From positions 1 through 64,000 of the forward strand of contig CAYFMP010000013.1 in the NCBI GenBank assembly GCA_964344215.1: DNA of 64,000 bases. Reading direction: 5' to 3'. Shown in pieces: positions 45,551-53,822 of this stretch. The number at the start of each line of letters is the position of its first letter. Positions within the stretch are counted from its first letter, which is position 1. Both the position numbers and the translations under genes were made by a program. This DNA comes from CAYFMP01 sp964344215 (GTDB lineage: Bacteria; Pseudomonadota; Alphaproteobacteria; Rhodospirillales; Casp-alpha2). The notes beneath the pieces were generated by a model. That model saw only the letters and a list, made by a program, of their open reading frames with translations. It was not told the origin of the DNA and made no database searches.

Positions 45551-46398
45551 CCGAGCCTCTTCAGCGTGCGCTCGACCGAGGAGACGTAACCGCCGCCGAA
45601 CAGGCGCACGTGGACCAGCAAAGGATAGAGGTTGTAGAGGTCGCGCCGCGCCTCGAAGAAGCCGGGGCGAATGGTGCGGTGCTCGGCGTAGCGCGAGAAG
45701 AAAGCGTCGCCGAAGGTCGAGAACAGGGTCGAGAAAGCGAGCTCGATCTCGGGGTCGGCGTAGTAGATGGCGGGGTCGACGAAGCCGGTGATGCGACCCT
45801 GGCGGGCCAGCACGTTGCCGCCCCACATGTCGCCGTGGATCAGCGAGGCGGCGTCCGGCTCCTCGATCCATGTCGCCAGTCGCCCGGCCAGCTTCTCGAG
45901 CCGCCGCATGGCCCGTCCCGGCAGCCGCCCGGCGCCGACCGCCTCGCCGCCCATGTAGAGCAGCCGGTGGTCGCGGAAGAAATCGATCCAGGCGGCCGTC
46001 TCCGGGTTCGGTTGACGGAGGCCGCCGATCACGGTGTCGGTGTCGAAGCCGAAGCGATCCCGCGTCACCCCGTGCAGGGCCGCCAGCAGGTCGGCGGCGT
46101 GGGCCTGCGCAGAGGCATTGAGGCCGCCGCCGGCCGGCAGCTCGCTCATCAACAGCAACGTCTCGGAGGCGAACAACACGTCGGGCACCGGCAGGCCGCC
46201 CGGCTCGCGCAAGTATTCGAGCATCATGCCCTCGACGGCCAGCCCGCTGCCCGCCGACCCGGTCTTGGCAATCACCGTGCGGCCGTTGTCGAGCTCGACG
46301 CGGGCGACGTCGCCGACGCAGCCGCCGCCGAGCGCCGTCCGACGCAGCGGCCGCGATCCGGTGGCGCTGAAGACCGCATCTTCGAGGCCGGCCGCCAT
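45544..46398 (-). CDS. Fructosamine kinase family protein
   Basis: A 284-residue kinase of the fructosamine-3-kinase/APH fold. The nucleotide part has GGCVGDVARVEL and the Lys in VIAKTGSAG. The catalytic loop is LIHGDMWGGNVL and the metal Asp sits in FVDPAIYYADPEIELAF. Members phosphorylate Amadori products on proteins or free ribulosamines, causing repair. ATG 46398 is 12 bases after the phosphatase stop. It is coupled to the small secreted protein downstream. Fructosamine kinase next to a low-molecular-weight phosphatase is a recurrent pair, in keeping with deglycation. Confidence 0.92.
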   Translation of the reverse strand: MAAGLEDAVFSATGSRPLRRTALGGGCVGDVARVELDNGRTVIAKTGSAGSGLAVEGMMLEYLREPGGLPVPDVLFASETLLLMSELPAGGGLNASAQAHAADLLAALHGVTRDRFGFDTDTVIGGLRQPNPETAAWIDFFRDHRLLYMGGEAVGAGRLPGRAMRRLEKLAGRLATWIEEPDAASLIHGDMWGGNVLARQGRITGFVDPAIYYADPEIELAFSTLFSTFGDAFFSRYAEHRTIRPGFFEARRDLYNLYPLLVHVRLFGGGYVSSVERTLKRLGC

Positions 46399-46409
46399 CC
46401 GATCCGTCC

Positions 46410-46898
46410 TTACAGGTGGCGGCGGCGGATGTCGTCGAGCAAGCCCTTGGACGCCGCCTCGACCATGTCGAGGACGATGTCGAAGCCGTCGGGTCCGCCG
46501 TAATAGGGGTCGGGCACCTCGCGGGCGTCCAAGCCGGGCGCGAAATCGAGAAACATGTGGATGCGCTGGCGCGCGTTTCCTGGGCAGTCGGCGGCCAGGG
46601 TCGCGAAGTTGGCGCGGTCCATGGCGAGGATGTAGTCGAAGGTCTCGAAGTCCGAGGTGCGGGTCTGCCGGGCGCGCTGCCTGGACAGGTCGATGCCGCG
46701 CCGGCGGGCGGCGACCTGGGCGCGGCTGTCGGGAGGCGAGCCTATATGCCAGGCGCCGGTGCCGGCCGAATCGACGCGGACGGCGTCGGCCAGGCCTTCT
46801 CTCTCGACCAGGTGGCGGAACACGCCCTCCGCCGTCGGCGAGCGGCATATGTTTCCCAAACACACGAACAGGACGCTGACCAAACCGAATTCTCCCAT
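46410..46898 (-). CDS. Low-molecular-weight protein-tyrosine phosphatase
   Basis: A 162-residue phosphatase. The P-loop CLGNICRSPTAEGVF has the C-x5-R-S signature, and the general acid Asp is in DPYYGGPDGF. The start ATG 46898 gives the normal N-terminal strand VSVLFVCLGN. It could dephosphorylate phosphotyrosine or, in the context of fructosamine kinase, ribulosamine 5-phosphate, as proposed for homologues. It is divergent from cobB across 53 bases. Confidence 0.93.
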   Translation of the reverse strand: MGEFGLVSVLFVCLGNICRSPTAEGVFRHLVEREGLADAVRVDSAGTGAWHIGSPPDSRAQVAARRRGIDLSRQRARQTRTSDFETFDYILAMDRANFATLAADCPGNARQRIHMFLDFAPGLDAREVPDPYYGGPDGFDIVLDMVEAASKGLLDDIRRRHL

Positions 46899-46951
46899 GG
46901 CCGTTGAGGCGGCCGGCAGACTATCATAGCGGTATCGAAACGGGGAGAGCG

Positions 46952-47677
46952 ATGAACGCACGCTCGGACGCCTCCATCGTCGTCCTGACCGGCGCCGGCA
47001 TCTCGAAGGAATCGGGCTTGAGCACGTTCCGCGACGCCGACGGCATCTGGGCGACGGTCCGCATCGAGGACGTGGCGACGCCGGAGGCCTTCGCCCGCCA
47101 TCCCGATCGCGTGCAGGCCTTCTACAACGCGCGCCGCGCCAAGCTGGCGCAAGGCGGCGTCGAGCCCAACGCGGCGCACCGGGCGCTGGCCCGCCTCGAG
47201 GTCGAGTGGCCGGGCGAGGTCCTCGTCGTCACCCAGAACATCGACGACCTGCACGAACGGGCCGGCACCGAAAACCTCGTCCACATGCACGGCGAGCTCC
47301 TGAAGGCGCGCTGCGCGGCCTGCTCGGCGATCGTCGAATGGCGGGCCGACATCGAGACCGGCGCTGTCTGCGCCGCCTGCGACGCCGCCGGCACCCTGCG
47401 GCCGCACGTCGTGTGGTTCGGCGAGATGCCGCTGGAGATGGAGCGCATCTACGAAGCGCTGGAACGGTGCGGGCTGTTCGTGTCGATCGGCACGTCCGGC
47501 AACGTCTACCCGGCGGCCGGTTTCGTCGCCCACGCTCAGCATACGGCCGGCGCCCACACCGCCGAGCTCAACATGGAACCCTCGGAAGGCGCCTCGCTGT
47601 TCGCCGACGCCCGTTACGGTCCGGCCACCGAGATCGTGCCGGCCTACGTCGACGAACTGCTGAACGGCGGCGGCTGA
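46952..47677 (+). CDS. cobB: CobB-type sirtuin (NAD-dependent deacylase)
   Basis: A 241-residue sirtuin. Motifs: TGAGISKESGLSTFRD for NAD, TQNIDDLHERAG, catalytic His in HMHGEL and a zinc site in ARCAACSA ... AVCAACDA. Residues FYNARR (Tyr58, Arg61) form the Y-x-x-R pair that lets class III sirtuins remove succinyl and malonyl groups. It probably also deacetylates acetyl-CoA synthetase. GGGGAGAG precedes ATG 46952. It is divergent from the phosphatase gene. Confidence 0.94.
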   Translation: MNARSDASIVVLTGAGISKESGLSTFRDADGIWATVRIEDVATPEAFARHPDRVQAFYNARRAKLAQGGVEPNAAHRALARLEVEWPGEVLVVTQNIDDLHERAGTENLVHMHGELLKARCAACSAIVEWRADIETGAVCAACDAAGTLRPHVVWFGEMPLEMERIYEALERCGLFVSIGTSGNVYPAAGFVAHAQHTAGAHTAELNMEPSEGASLFADARYGPATEIVPAYVDELLNGGG

Positions 47678-47680
47678 GGG

Positions 47681-47872
47681 ATGGCCCGTTTCGGACCCGA
47701 GCGGCCGGATGCCCGTCGACCCTTCGACACGGCGCCGGCGCGCCTGCCCGGGAAAAGCAAGACCTCGGAATTCCCGCTGCCGGGAAGCCGCCGACGACGG
47801 GCGCCTCGAAGCATGGGCAACGGCGAGGTTCTTCCGCTCGCGGCGTCGTCGATCGGAGGCCCCGGCCGTTGA
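47681..47872 (+). CDS. Doubtful small frame between cobB and UDG-family gene
   Basis: A 63-codon frame starts 3 bases after the cobB stop and ends in TGA that overlaps the TTG of the next gene (TTGA). It encodes an Arg/Pro-rich peptide (MARFGPERPDARRPFDTAPA at the start). Its spacing suggests coupling, but composition could also be chance in GC-rich DNA. No match is recognised. Confidence 0.25.
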   Translation: MARFGPERPDARRPFDTAPARLPGKSKTSEFPLPGSRRRRAPRSMGNGEVLPLAASSIGGPGR

Positions 47873-48450
47873 GCGGTCTCGAGGCGCTGCTCACCGAAGT
47901 CCGCGCCTGCCGGCTGTGCGCCGAGCATTTGCCGCTGGGGCCGAGGCCGGTGCTGCGGGCCGCCGCCACCGCCCGCATCCTGATCGTCGGCCAGGCGCCC
48001 GGCACCCGGGTGCATGAAACCGGCATCCCGTGGAACGACCGCTCCGGCGAGCGGCTGCGCCAATGGCTCGACGTCGATAGCGACACCTTCTACGACGAAA
48101 CCCGCATCGCCATCGTGCCGATGGGGTTTTGCTATCCGGGGCGCGATAGGAACGGCGGCGACCGGCCGCCGCGGCCCGAGTGCGCGCCCCACTGGCACGC
48201 CCGCATCCTGGCCGAGTTGCCCAATATCGGCTTGCGGGTGCTGGTCGGCGGCTACGCCCAGAAACACTTTCTGGGTGCGGCGGCGAAAGCCGGCGTCGGC
48301 CAAACGGTGCGCGCCTTTCAAGATTACCTGCCTGATTCTATCCCGACCCCGCACCCGAGCTGGCGCACCACCGGCTGGCTCAAACGCAACCCCTGGTTCG
48401 AGCAGGACGTCCTGCCGGAGCTGCGCCACCGCGTCCATCAACTCCTATAG
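47869..48450 (+). CDS. Uracil-DNA glycosylase superfamily protein
   Basis: A 193-residue UDG-fold protein starting with TTG at 47869 after GGAGG. It has an N-terminal CRLC pair, ILIVGQAPGTRVHETGIPWN (a GxAPG-type loop) and a PHPSWR loop near the end in place of the usual HPS. Additional Cys residues lie in FCYPGRD and PECAPHW. The GQAPG form differs from the GEAPG of family 4 glycosylases, so uracil excision is not certain. It lies in the same direction as cobB. Confidence 0.75.
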   Translation: MSGLEALLTEVRACRLCAEHLPLGPRPVLRAAATARILIVGQAPGTRVHETGIPWNDRSGERLRQWLDVDSDTFYDETRIAIVPMGFCYPGRDRNGGDRPPRPECAPHWHARILAELPNIGLRVLVGGYAQKHFLGAAAKAGVGQTVRAFQDYLPDSIPTPHPSWRTTGWLKRNPWFEQDVLPELRHRVHQLL

Positions 48451-48513
48451 GGAACTCCCGAACCACAAGAAAACCGCCGGTTTCCTTGACTTGAGCGAGG
48501 CTCGTGCCTACAG

Positions 48514-48541
48514 TTGACCTTAATAAGATCAACAATATGAT
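48514..48541 (+). promoter_or_regulatory. Strong sigma-70-type promoter of the AAA ATPase gene
   Basis: TTGACC (48514-48519) and TATGAT (48536-48541) are spaced by 16 bases, in an AT-rich pocket. The predicted start lies about 26 bases before the ATG at 48574, giving a short leader. The gene therefore has its own promoter. Confidence 0.65.
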
Positions 48542-48573
48542 CCTAAGGGTCCAATCGGGAACGGGGCGGCGCC

Positions 48574-49983
48574 ATGCATACCATATCGGACAACGACCTC
48601 TTTCACCGCCTCGCCTTCGACAACCCGTGGTGGGAGTTCACCGCAGACACCCGCATCCAGTTCCGCCACCCGCCGAAGCGCGCCTTCTTCGAGGCCTTCG
48701 CCGGCCGCCTGAAGACGGCCGCCGACGGCGCGGTGACGGTGCTGGCCGGCCCTTTGAGGGCCGGCAAGACGGTGATGCTGCGCCAGATGGTGGCCGACCT
48801 GATCGAGGCCGGCGCCGCGCCGACCTCCGTCTTCTATTGCAACATGACGGTGCCGAGCTACACGGCGGCCGACATCGCCACCCTGTTCGAGATGTTCTGC
48901 CGGCGCTACCGGCACGGACCCGACGCCGAGCTCTACGTGTTGTATGACGAGATTCAGTACGTGCGCGGCTGGCAGGATGCCGTTCTCGACCTCGCCGGGC
49001 GCCGCCCGAAGGCGCGCATCGCCGCCGCCGTCTCTTCCGCCGCGCCCGGCATCACCACCGGCGAGCAAGCGGCCGACGGCCGGATCGGCGTTTTCGTGCT
49101 GCCGCCGCTGACCTTCGCCGAGTTTCTCAGGTTCCGGGGATCCGAGCAGACCATCTTCGGCGCCGCCGCAGCCGCCGCCGAGCACCCGGCGCTGCGCTCG
49201 GAAGCGCTGCCGGCCTTGAACGTCGAGTTCCAGCGCTACGTCAACTTCGGCGGCTTCCTCGAGGGCGTCATGGCCAAGAAGGAAGGGACGCCGGCCCCGA
49301 CCTTCATCCGCGACGGCGTCTCCGACCGCGTCCTGCACAAGGACCTGGCCAGCCTGTCCGGCGTCAACGACGCCCAGGAGCTCAACAGGCTGTTCGGCAT
49401 CCTCGCCTTCAATACCGGGCGCGAGGTCAGCATGGACGACCTCGCCAAGGCCGCCGGCATCGCCAAGAACACGCTCCGCAAGTATCTCGACTACCTGGAA
49501 AGCGCCTTCCTGATCCGCCGCGTCGCCCGCGTCGACCGCGACGCCAAGCGTTTTCAGAGGGCCGTCGCCTTCAAGATCTACCTGACGTCGCCCAGCTTGT
49601 ACGCCGCGCTGTTCGCGCCGGTCGCGCCCGACGACCCGACGTTCAGGCGCCTGGCCGAGACCGCCTTGGTCGCCCAGTGGCTGGGCTCGCCAAGCGCCGC
49701 CGACCTGGCCTATGCGAGCTGGCGCAACGGCTCGATCGATCTGCTGGTGATGGATCCGGAAACCGACAAGCCGGCCCGCGTCTACGAGATGGACTGGTCG
49801 GGCGGCTACGGGCGCACCGGCCGCGGCCCCGACGGCCTGGTCAAGTTCGTCGAAGCGACCAACCGCGAGGCCAAGCCGGTCATCCTGACCAAGGCCCACG
49901 CCGGTCCGGCCACCATGCGCGGCATCGACATCACGCTGGCGCCGATCGCGCTCTACGCCTACGGCGTCGATCGGGAGGGGTGA
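48574..49983 (+). CDS. AAA_14/DUF4143-type ATPase
   Basis: A 469-residue ATPase. Residues about 45-180 form the AAA_14 domain, with Walker A GPLRAGKTVML and Walker B-like YVLYDEIQYV. The C-terminal DUF4143 half (about 220-440) contains LAKAAGIAKNTLRKYLDYLE, a helix-turn-helix-like segment, and a nuclease-like beta region at the end (RVYEMDWSGGYG). Such stand-alone ATPases are widely scattered, often horizontally mobile, and of unknown function. It has its own promoter and is isolated from neighbours. The NPWWEF start is characteristic of this family. Confidence 0.85.
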   Translation: MHTISDNDLFHRLAFDNPWWEFTADTRIQFRHPPKRAFFEAFAGRLKTAADGAVTVLAGPLRAGKTVMLRQMVADLIEAGAAPTSVFYCNMTVPSYTAADIATLFEMFCRRYRHGPDAELYVLYDEIQYVRGWQDAVLDLAGRRPKARIAAAVSSAAPGITTGEQAADGRIGVFVLPPLTFAEFLRFRGSEQTIFGAAAAAAEHPALRSEALPALNVEFQRYVNFGGFLEGVMAKKEGTPAPTFIRDGVSDRVLHKDLASLSGVNDAQELNRLFGILAFNTGREVSMDDLAKAAGIAKNTLRKYLDYLESAFLIRRVARVDRDAKRFQRAVAFKIYLTSPSLYAALFAPVAPDDPTFRRLAETALVAQWLGSPSAADLAYASWRNGSIDLLVMDPETDKPARVYEMDWSGGYGRTGRGPDGLVKFVEATNREAKPVILTKAHAGPATMRGIDITLAPIALYAYGVDREG

Positions 49984-50003
49984 AGGGAATAAGAAAAAAT
50001 CCC

Positions 50004-50032
50004 TTGACTAATCCCCATATTCATGATAGAAG
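50004..50032 (+). promoter_or_regulatory. Candidate promoter without a downstream protein gene
   Basis: TTGACT (50004-50009), a 17-base spacer and TAGAAG (50027-50032) match a sigma-70 promoter reasonably. Transcription would start near 50039 and read away from the ATPase gene, toward the end of argG on the opposite strand. No protein gene follows. Confidence 0.45.
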
Positions 50033-50205
50033 TTCTCTTTTGTTCGTCCCGGTTGGGGGCGGAACCGCTGCTCTGTGACATTATGAAGAGCGGCCGTGCC
50101 ACTGCGATTCTTAGAAGTGGGCGCGCCTCGGCGCGTCGCTAGAGGGTTGTCGGCAGCGGCCATAAGAACTCAGCCGCGGAAACGTTCGGCCGCGAACGTC
50201 CGCGC
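50031..50205 (+). ncRNA. Candidate structured RNA downstream of the ATPase gene
   Basis: The non-coding gap 49984-50568 contains a run of potential hairpins on the plus strand. AGTTCT (50031) can pair with AGAACT (50165). Inside are CTCT...AGAG, CCACT...AGTGG and CGCGC-CTCG-GCGCG. A strong hairpin CGCGG-AA-ACGTTCG-GCCG-CGAACGT-CCGCG follows at 50175-50204. A promoter-like sequence precedes it. It is not a match I can name (no tRNA, SRP, RNase P or tmRNA features). The remaining gap up to 50421 shows nothing else; 50422-50530 is a repeat. Confidence 0.3.
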
Positions 50206-50421
50206 GCACCCGCGTGGCGGCTACCTCAAGCACGTCGGAGCCGCCGTCGCCGAAGACCGGGCGGAGAGGGGTTGTCCTTGGCATTTATCGGCATTTCTCG
50301 CCATTTCGCCGGGGTGCCGCCCCGCCCGATCATGCCCTCGTTCTCGGACGGGCTCCGGACAGGAGTGCCGGACCAATGAGGACATTTGCGGACATTTTCC
50401 GCTTATCCGGGGGGCCGGGCC

Positions 50422-50530
50422 GCCCTCGTGCTTCGAGACGCCCGCCGAAGCGGCTTCCCCGGCATGAAGGCTTGGTCTCTTCCTCGACCTGAGCAGACGC
50501 GAAGCGCGGTGTCGAAGGATGGGGAGTGGG
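50422..50530. repeat. Intergenic hairpin repeat of the CTTCGAGACGC type
   Basis: Two adjacent imperfect hairpins: TGCTTCGAGACGCCCGC with GCGGCTTCCCCGGCATGA, and CTCGACCTGAGCAGACGC with GCGGTGTCGAAGGATGGGG. This closely resembles a repeat family widespread between genes in alphaproteobacteria, containing CTTCGAGACGC and GTGTCGAAGGATG. It ends about 40 bases before the argG stop and may help end its transcript. Confidence 0.65.
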
Positions 50531-50568
50531 ATAAGGTCGCGAAAAGCCGTAGCGATGGCCGGCCGTCC

Positions 50569-51792
50569 CTACCCCTCGCCCAGGCGCTTGCGCAGCTTCA
50601 GGCGCAAGCCCTTGAGCTTGATGAAGCCTTCGGCGTCGCGCTGGTCGTAGACGTCGTCGTGCTCGAAGGTGACGGTGTCGGCGTCGTACAAGCTGTTCGG
50701 CGATTTCCGCCCGGTGACGATGACGTTGCCCTTGTAAAGCTTGAGGCGGACCGTGCCGGTGACCTTCTCGGAAGCCCGGTCGATGGCGGCCTGCAGCATC
50801 TCGCGCTCCGGCGAGAACCACATGCCGTTGTAAATGAGCTCGGCGTAGCGCGGCATCATCTCGTCCTTCTGGTGCATGCCGCCGCCGTCCAGCGTCAGGC
50901 TCTCCATGGCGCGCCTGGCGTGGAACAGCACGGTGCCGCCCGGCGTCTCGTAGACGCCCCGCGACTTCATGCCGATGAAGCGGTTCTCGACCAGGTCGGT
51001 CCGCCCGACCCCGTTGGCGCCGCCCAATTCGTTGAGCCTGGTCAGCAGCGCCGCCGGCGACAGCTTCTCGCCGTCGATGGCGACCGGGTCGCCGGCCTCG
51101 AAGTCGATGGCGGTCTCTCTCGGCGCGTCGGGGGCGTCGAGCGGGCTGACGGTGCGCGTATAGACGCTCTCGTCGGGCTCGACCCACGGGTCCTCCAGCG
51201 CCTTGCCCTCGGACGATATGTGCAGCAGGTTGGCGTCCTGCGAATAGGGCGGCTCGCCCAGCTTGTCCTTCGGAATCGGGATCTGGTGCGCTTCCGCGAA
51301 CTCGATCAGCCTGGCCCTCGACGTCAGGTCCCACTCGCGCCACGGCGCGATCACCCGGATGTCGGGGTCGAGGGCGGCGTAGGCCAGCTCGAAGCGGACC
51401 TGATCGTTGCCCTTGCCGGTGGCGCCGTGCGCCACGGCGTCGGCCCCGACCTCATGGGCGATCTCGATCTGGCGCTTGGCGGTCAGCGGCCGGGCGATCG
51501 AGGTGCCCAAGAGATACGCCCCTTCGTAGATGGCGTTGGCCCTAAACATCGGGAACACGTAATCGGCGACGAACTCCTCCCTCAAGTCGTCGACGAAGAT
51601 CTCCTTGATGCCCAGCATCTCGGCCTTGCGCCTGGCCTCGTCGAGCTCGTCGCCCTGGCCGAGGTCGGCGGTGAACGTTACCACCTCGCAGCCGTAGGCC
51701 TCCTTCAGCCATTTCAGGATGACGGAGGTGTCGAGGCCGCCCGAATAGGCGAGCACGACCTTGTTGACGGTGTCGGTCGCGGATGCGGACAT
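50569..51792 (-). CDS. argG: Argininosuccinate synthase
   Basis: The 407-residue enzyme joins citrulline and aspartate with ATP in arginine synthesis. The N-terminal ATP loop is VVLAYSGGLDTSVILKWL. GATGKGNDQVRFELAYAALD, ENRFIGMKSRGVYETPGGT and RSPNSLYDADTVTFEHDDVY-type blocks (split in text) are present. It is a type I enzyme by length. It stands alone; a family A repeat lies just upstream. Confidence 0.97.
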   Translation of the reverse strand: MSASATDTVNKVVLAYSGGLDTSVILKWLKEAYGCEVVTFTADLGQGDELDEARRKAEMLGIKEIFVDDLREEFVADYVFPMFRANAIYEGAYLLGTSIARPLTAKRQIEIAHEVGADAVAHGATGKGNDQVRFELAYAALDPDIRVIAPWREWDLTSRARLIEFAEAHQIPIPKDKLGEPPYSQDANLLHISSEGKALEDPWVEPDESVYTRTVSPLDAPDAPRETAIDFEAGDPVAIDGEKLSPAALLTRLNELGGANGVGRTDLVENRFIGMKSRGVYETPGGTVLFHARRAMESLTLDGGGMHQKDEMMPRYAELIYNGMWFSPEREMLQAAIDRASEKVTGTVRLKLYKGNVIVTGRKSPNSLYDADTVTFEHDDVYDQRDAEGFIKLKGLRLKLRKRLGEG

Positions 51793-51819
51793 GGTTCCAA
51801 TCCCTTGGGTGTCGTGGGC

Positions 51820-51914
51820 TGGAGCGCGATCGTTTCAAATCCGCCCGATATGAAACGTGAATCGCCCTCCGTCTCAAGTAGGGGCTTATTCACGTCCGGG
51901 ATCGAAACGATCCA
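51820..51914. repeat. Dispersed intergenic repeat, family A, copy 2
   Basis: About 95 bases upstream of argG match the reverse complement of 5880-5970, sharing GAGCGCGATCG, TTCAAATC, GAAACGTGAA, GCCCTC and GGGGCTTATTCACG. The ends GCGATCGTTTC and GAAACGATCC are an imperfect inverted pair. The element lies in the argG upstream region and could affect its promoter. Confidence 0.7.
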
Positions 51915-52010
51915 GGACGATAAGACCCTCGCGGGCCGCGCGCAGTATAGGGAAAACCGAAGCCGGGGCAAGCTTGCCGAGGGCCGGCACGGATCGCTAG
52001 ACTGCGCCGC

Positions 52011-53147
52011 ATGAGCACCCGCTTGACCGATCTCGACACGCCGGCCCTGGTCCTCGACAAGGCCCGCCTCGCCGCCAACGCGAAAGCGATGACGGCGCGC
52101 GTCTCGGCCTTGGGCGTCGATCTCAGGCCGCACCTGAAGACCGCCAAGTCGGCCGACGTCGCCCGCGTCGCCACCGACGGCAACTTCGGCGGCGTTACCG
52201 TCTCGACCCTGGCCGAGGCCGAATACTTCCTCGAGCACGGCATCCCCGATACCATCTACGCCGTCTGCATATCGCCCGCCAAGCTCGACCGCGCGGCGGC
52301 GCTCAGGGAGCGCGGCGCCGAGCTGAAAATCCTCACCGACAACCCGGATACGGCGCGGGCCATCGCCGCCCACCCCGGCTCGCACCGGGTGCTGATCGAG
52401 ATCGATTGCGGCGAGCACCGCACCGGCGTCGAGTCCGAGAGCGATGCGCTGATCGAGATTGCCGAAACGATCGCCGCCTCTCCCCGTTCCGAGGTCGCCG
52501 GCGTCCTGACCCACGCCGGGCACTCGTACAACTGCCGGAGCCGGGAAGAGATGGCGGCGCTGGCCGAGGTCGAGCGCGAGGCGGTCGTCGGCGCCGCCCA
52601 CAACCTGCGCCAGGCCGGCGTCGTCTGCCCGATCGTCAGCGTCGGCTCGACGCCGACCGCGACGTTCGCCCGCGACCTGACCGGCGTCACCGAGGCCAGG
52701 CCCGGCGTCTACGTGTTCTACGACCTGTTCCAGGCCGGCATCGGGGTCTGCGGCATCGACGACATCGCGCTCTCGGTGCTGGCCTCGGTCATCGCGCATC
52801 GGCCGGAGAAGAACGAATTGATGATCGACGCCGGCGGGCTGGCGCTGTCGAAGGACCGCTCGACGGGGGCGCTCGATCACGACTGCGGCTTCGGGCTGGT
52901 CTGCGCGGCTGAAACGGGGCGGCCGATCGGCGATATGAAGGTGGCCGGCGTCCACCAGGAACACGGACTGGTCCACGCGACGGCGCCGCTGCCCTACGAA
53001 GACCTGCCGATCGGCGCCCGCGTCCGCGTCCTGCCCAACCACGCCTGCATGACAGCGGCCGCCTATCCGGCCTATCATGTCGTCGACGGCACGGCGGACG
53101 ATGCGGGCGCGGTGGTCGCCACCTGGGCGCGCTGCAACGGCTGGTAA
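52011..53147 (+). CDS. D-threonine aldolase / D-serine dehydratase-like PLP enzyme
   Basis: A 378-residue fold-type III PLP enzyme. The N-terminal alanine-racemase-like barrel has the PLP lysine in RPHLKTAKS (about 46). A C-terminal D-Ser_dehydrat domain (about 250-365) holds metal ligands, including His and Cys in LPNHACMTAA. The family splits D-threonine to glycine and acetaldehyde or deaminates D-serine, and sequence alone does not decide. It is divergent from argG across the repeat. Confidence 0.88.
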   Translation: MSTRLTDLDTPALVLDKARLAANAKAMTARVSALGVDLRPHLKTAKSADVARVATDGNFGGVTVSTLAEAEYFLEHGIPDTIYAVCISPAKLDRAAALRERGAELKILTDNPDTARAIAAHPGSHRVLIEIDCGEHRTGVESESDALIEIAETIAASPRSEVAGVLTHAGHSYNCRSREEMAALAEVEREAVVGAAHNLRQAGVVCPIVSVGSTPTATFARDLTGVTEARPGVYVFYDLFQAGIGVCGIDDIALSVLASVIAHRPEKNELMIDAGGLALSKDRSTGALDHDCGFGLVCAAETGRPIGDMKVAGVHQEHGLVHATAPLPYEDLPIGARVRVLPNHACMTAAAYPAYHVVDGTADDAGAVVATWARCNGW

Positions 53148-53222
53148 GAGGTCGGGGACGGCGGTCCCGTCTATCGAAGCCAGCGCGTTTCGCGTCGAAG
53201 CGGTTCGAAACGACGGCCGCTC

Positions 53223-53738
53223 TCAGGCCTCGCCGCGGGCCGGGTAGTTGCGCTCGGCGACGAAGTCGACCATGGCGGCGATCTCGTCGAGGTTGGGGCG
53301 GCCGAACGGGTTCGAATTGACGGCGGCGAAATAAAGCTCGCCGCCCGGCCGGACCAGGAACAGACCGGGCTCACCGAAGCGATCGGCCTCGCCTTCGCGG
53401 ATCGCGTTCGACACGTAGAGGCCCCAGGCCCGCATGCTGTCCTCGCTCTGCCCGTAGCCGACGGTCATGTCGCCGAGGTCCCATTCCCGGGCCGCCTGTT
53501 CGGCCTTCTCCTTAGGATCGCCGCTGACGGCGACGACGCCGACGCCCTTGTCGGCGAAGGTGCCGAGCAGGCCCTTGAGGCCGCTCAGGTAGAGCTTGCA
53601 CTTGGGGCAGTGGACGCCGCGGTAGAAGACGATCATGGTGAAGGCGTCGTTCGATTGTTCGGCCAGCGACCAGCGATTGCCGCCGACGGTATCGACCTCC
53701 AGCGACGGCGCCGCGGCGCGGGGTGTGGGAAGCGACAT
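53223..53738 (-). CDS. Peroxiredoxin-like (AhpC/TSA) redoxin
   Basis: A 171-residue thioredoxin-fold protein with the CxxC active site in FYRGVHCPKCKLYLSGL and a GVVAVSGDPKEKAEQAARE helix. It reduces peroxides or disulphides. The CxxC in place of the usual single peroxidatic Cys suggests a bacterioferritin-comigratory or thiol-disulphide type. ATG 53738 follows GAGGG. It lies downstream of rlmN, same strand, about 85 bases away. Confidence 0.85.
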   Translation of the reverse strand: MSLPTPRAAAPSLEVDTVGGNRWSLAEQSNDAFTMIVFYRGVHCPKCKLYLSGLKGLLGTFADKGVGVVAVSGDPKEKAEQAAREWDLGDMTVGYGQSEDSMRAWGLYVSNAIREGEADRFGEPGLFLVRPGGELYFAAVNSNPFGRPNLDEIAAMVDFVAERNYPARGEA

Positions 53739-53822
53739 CAAGAGAACCCTCCGAATTGGGGATAACCGATTGGCTGCGGACCCTAGCACGGCGGGAAAGG
53801 CCCGGGGTTAAACTCATCGTGA

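Noticed and set aside
50096..50467. 123-codon frame in the gap after the ATPase gene
   Set aside because: It runs through strong hairpins and the repeat at 50422-50530, has biased composition and no family; treated as non-coding.
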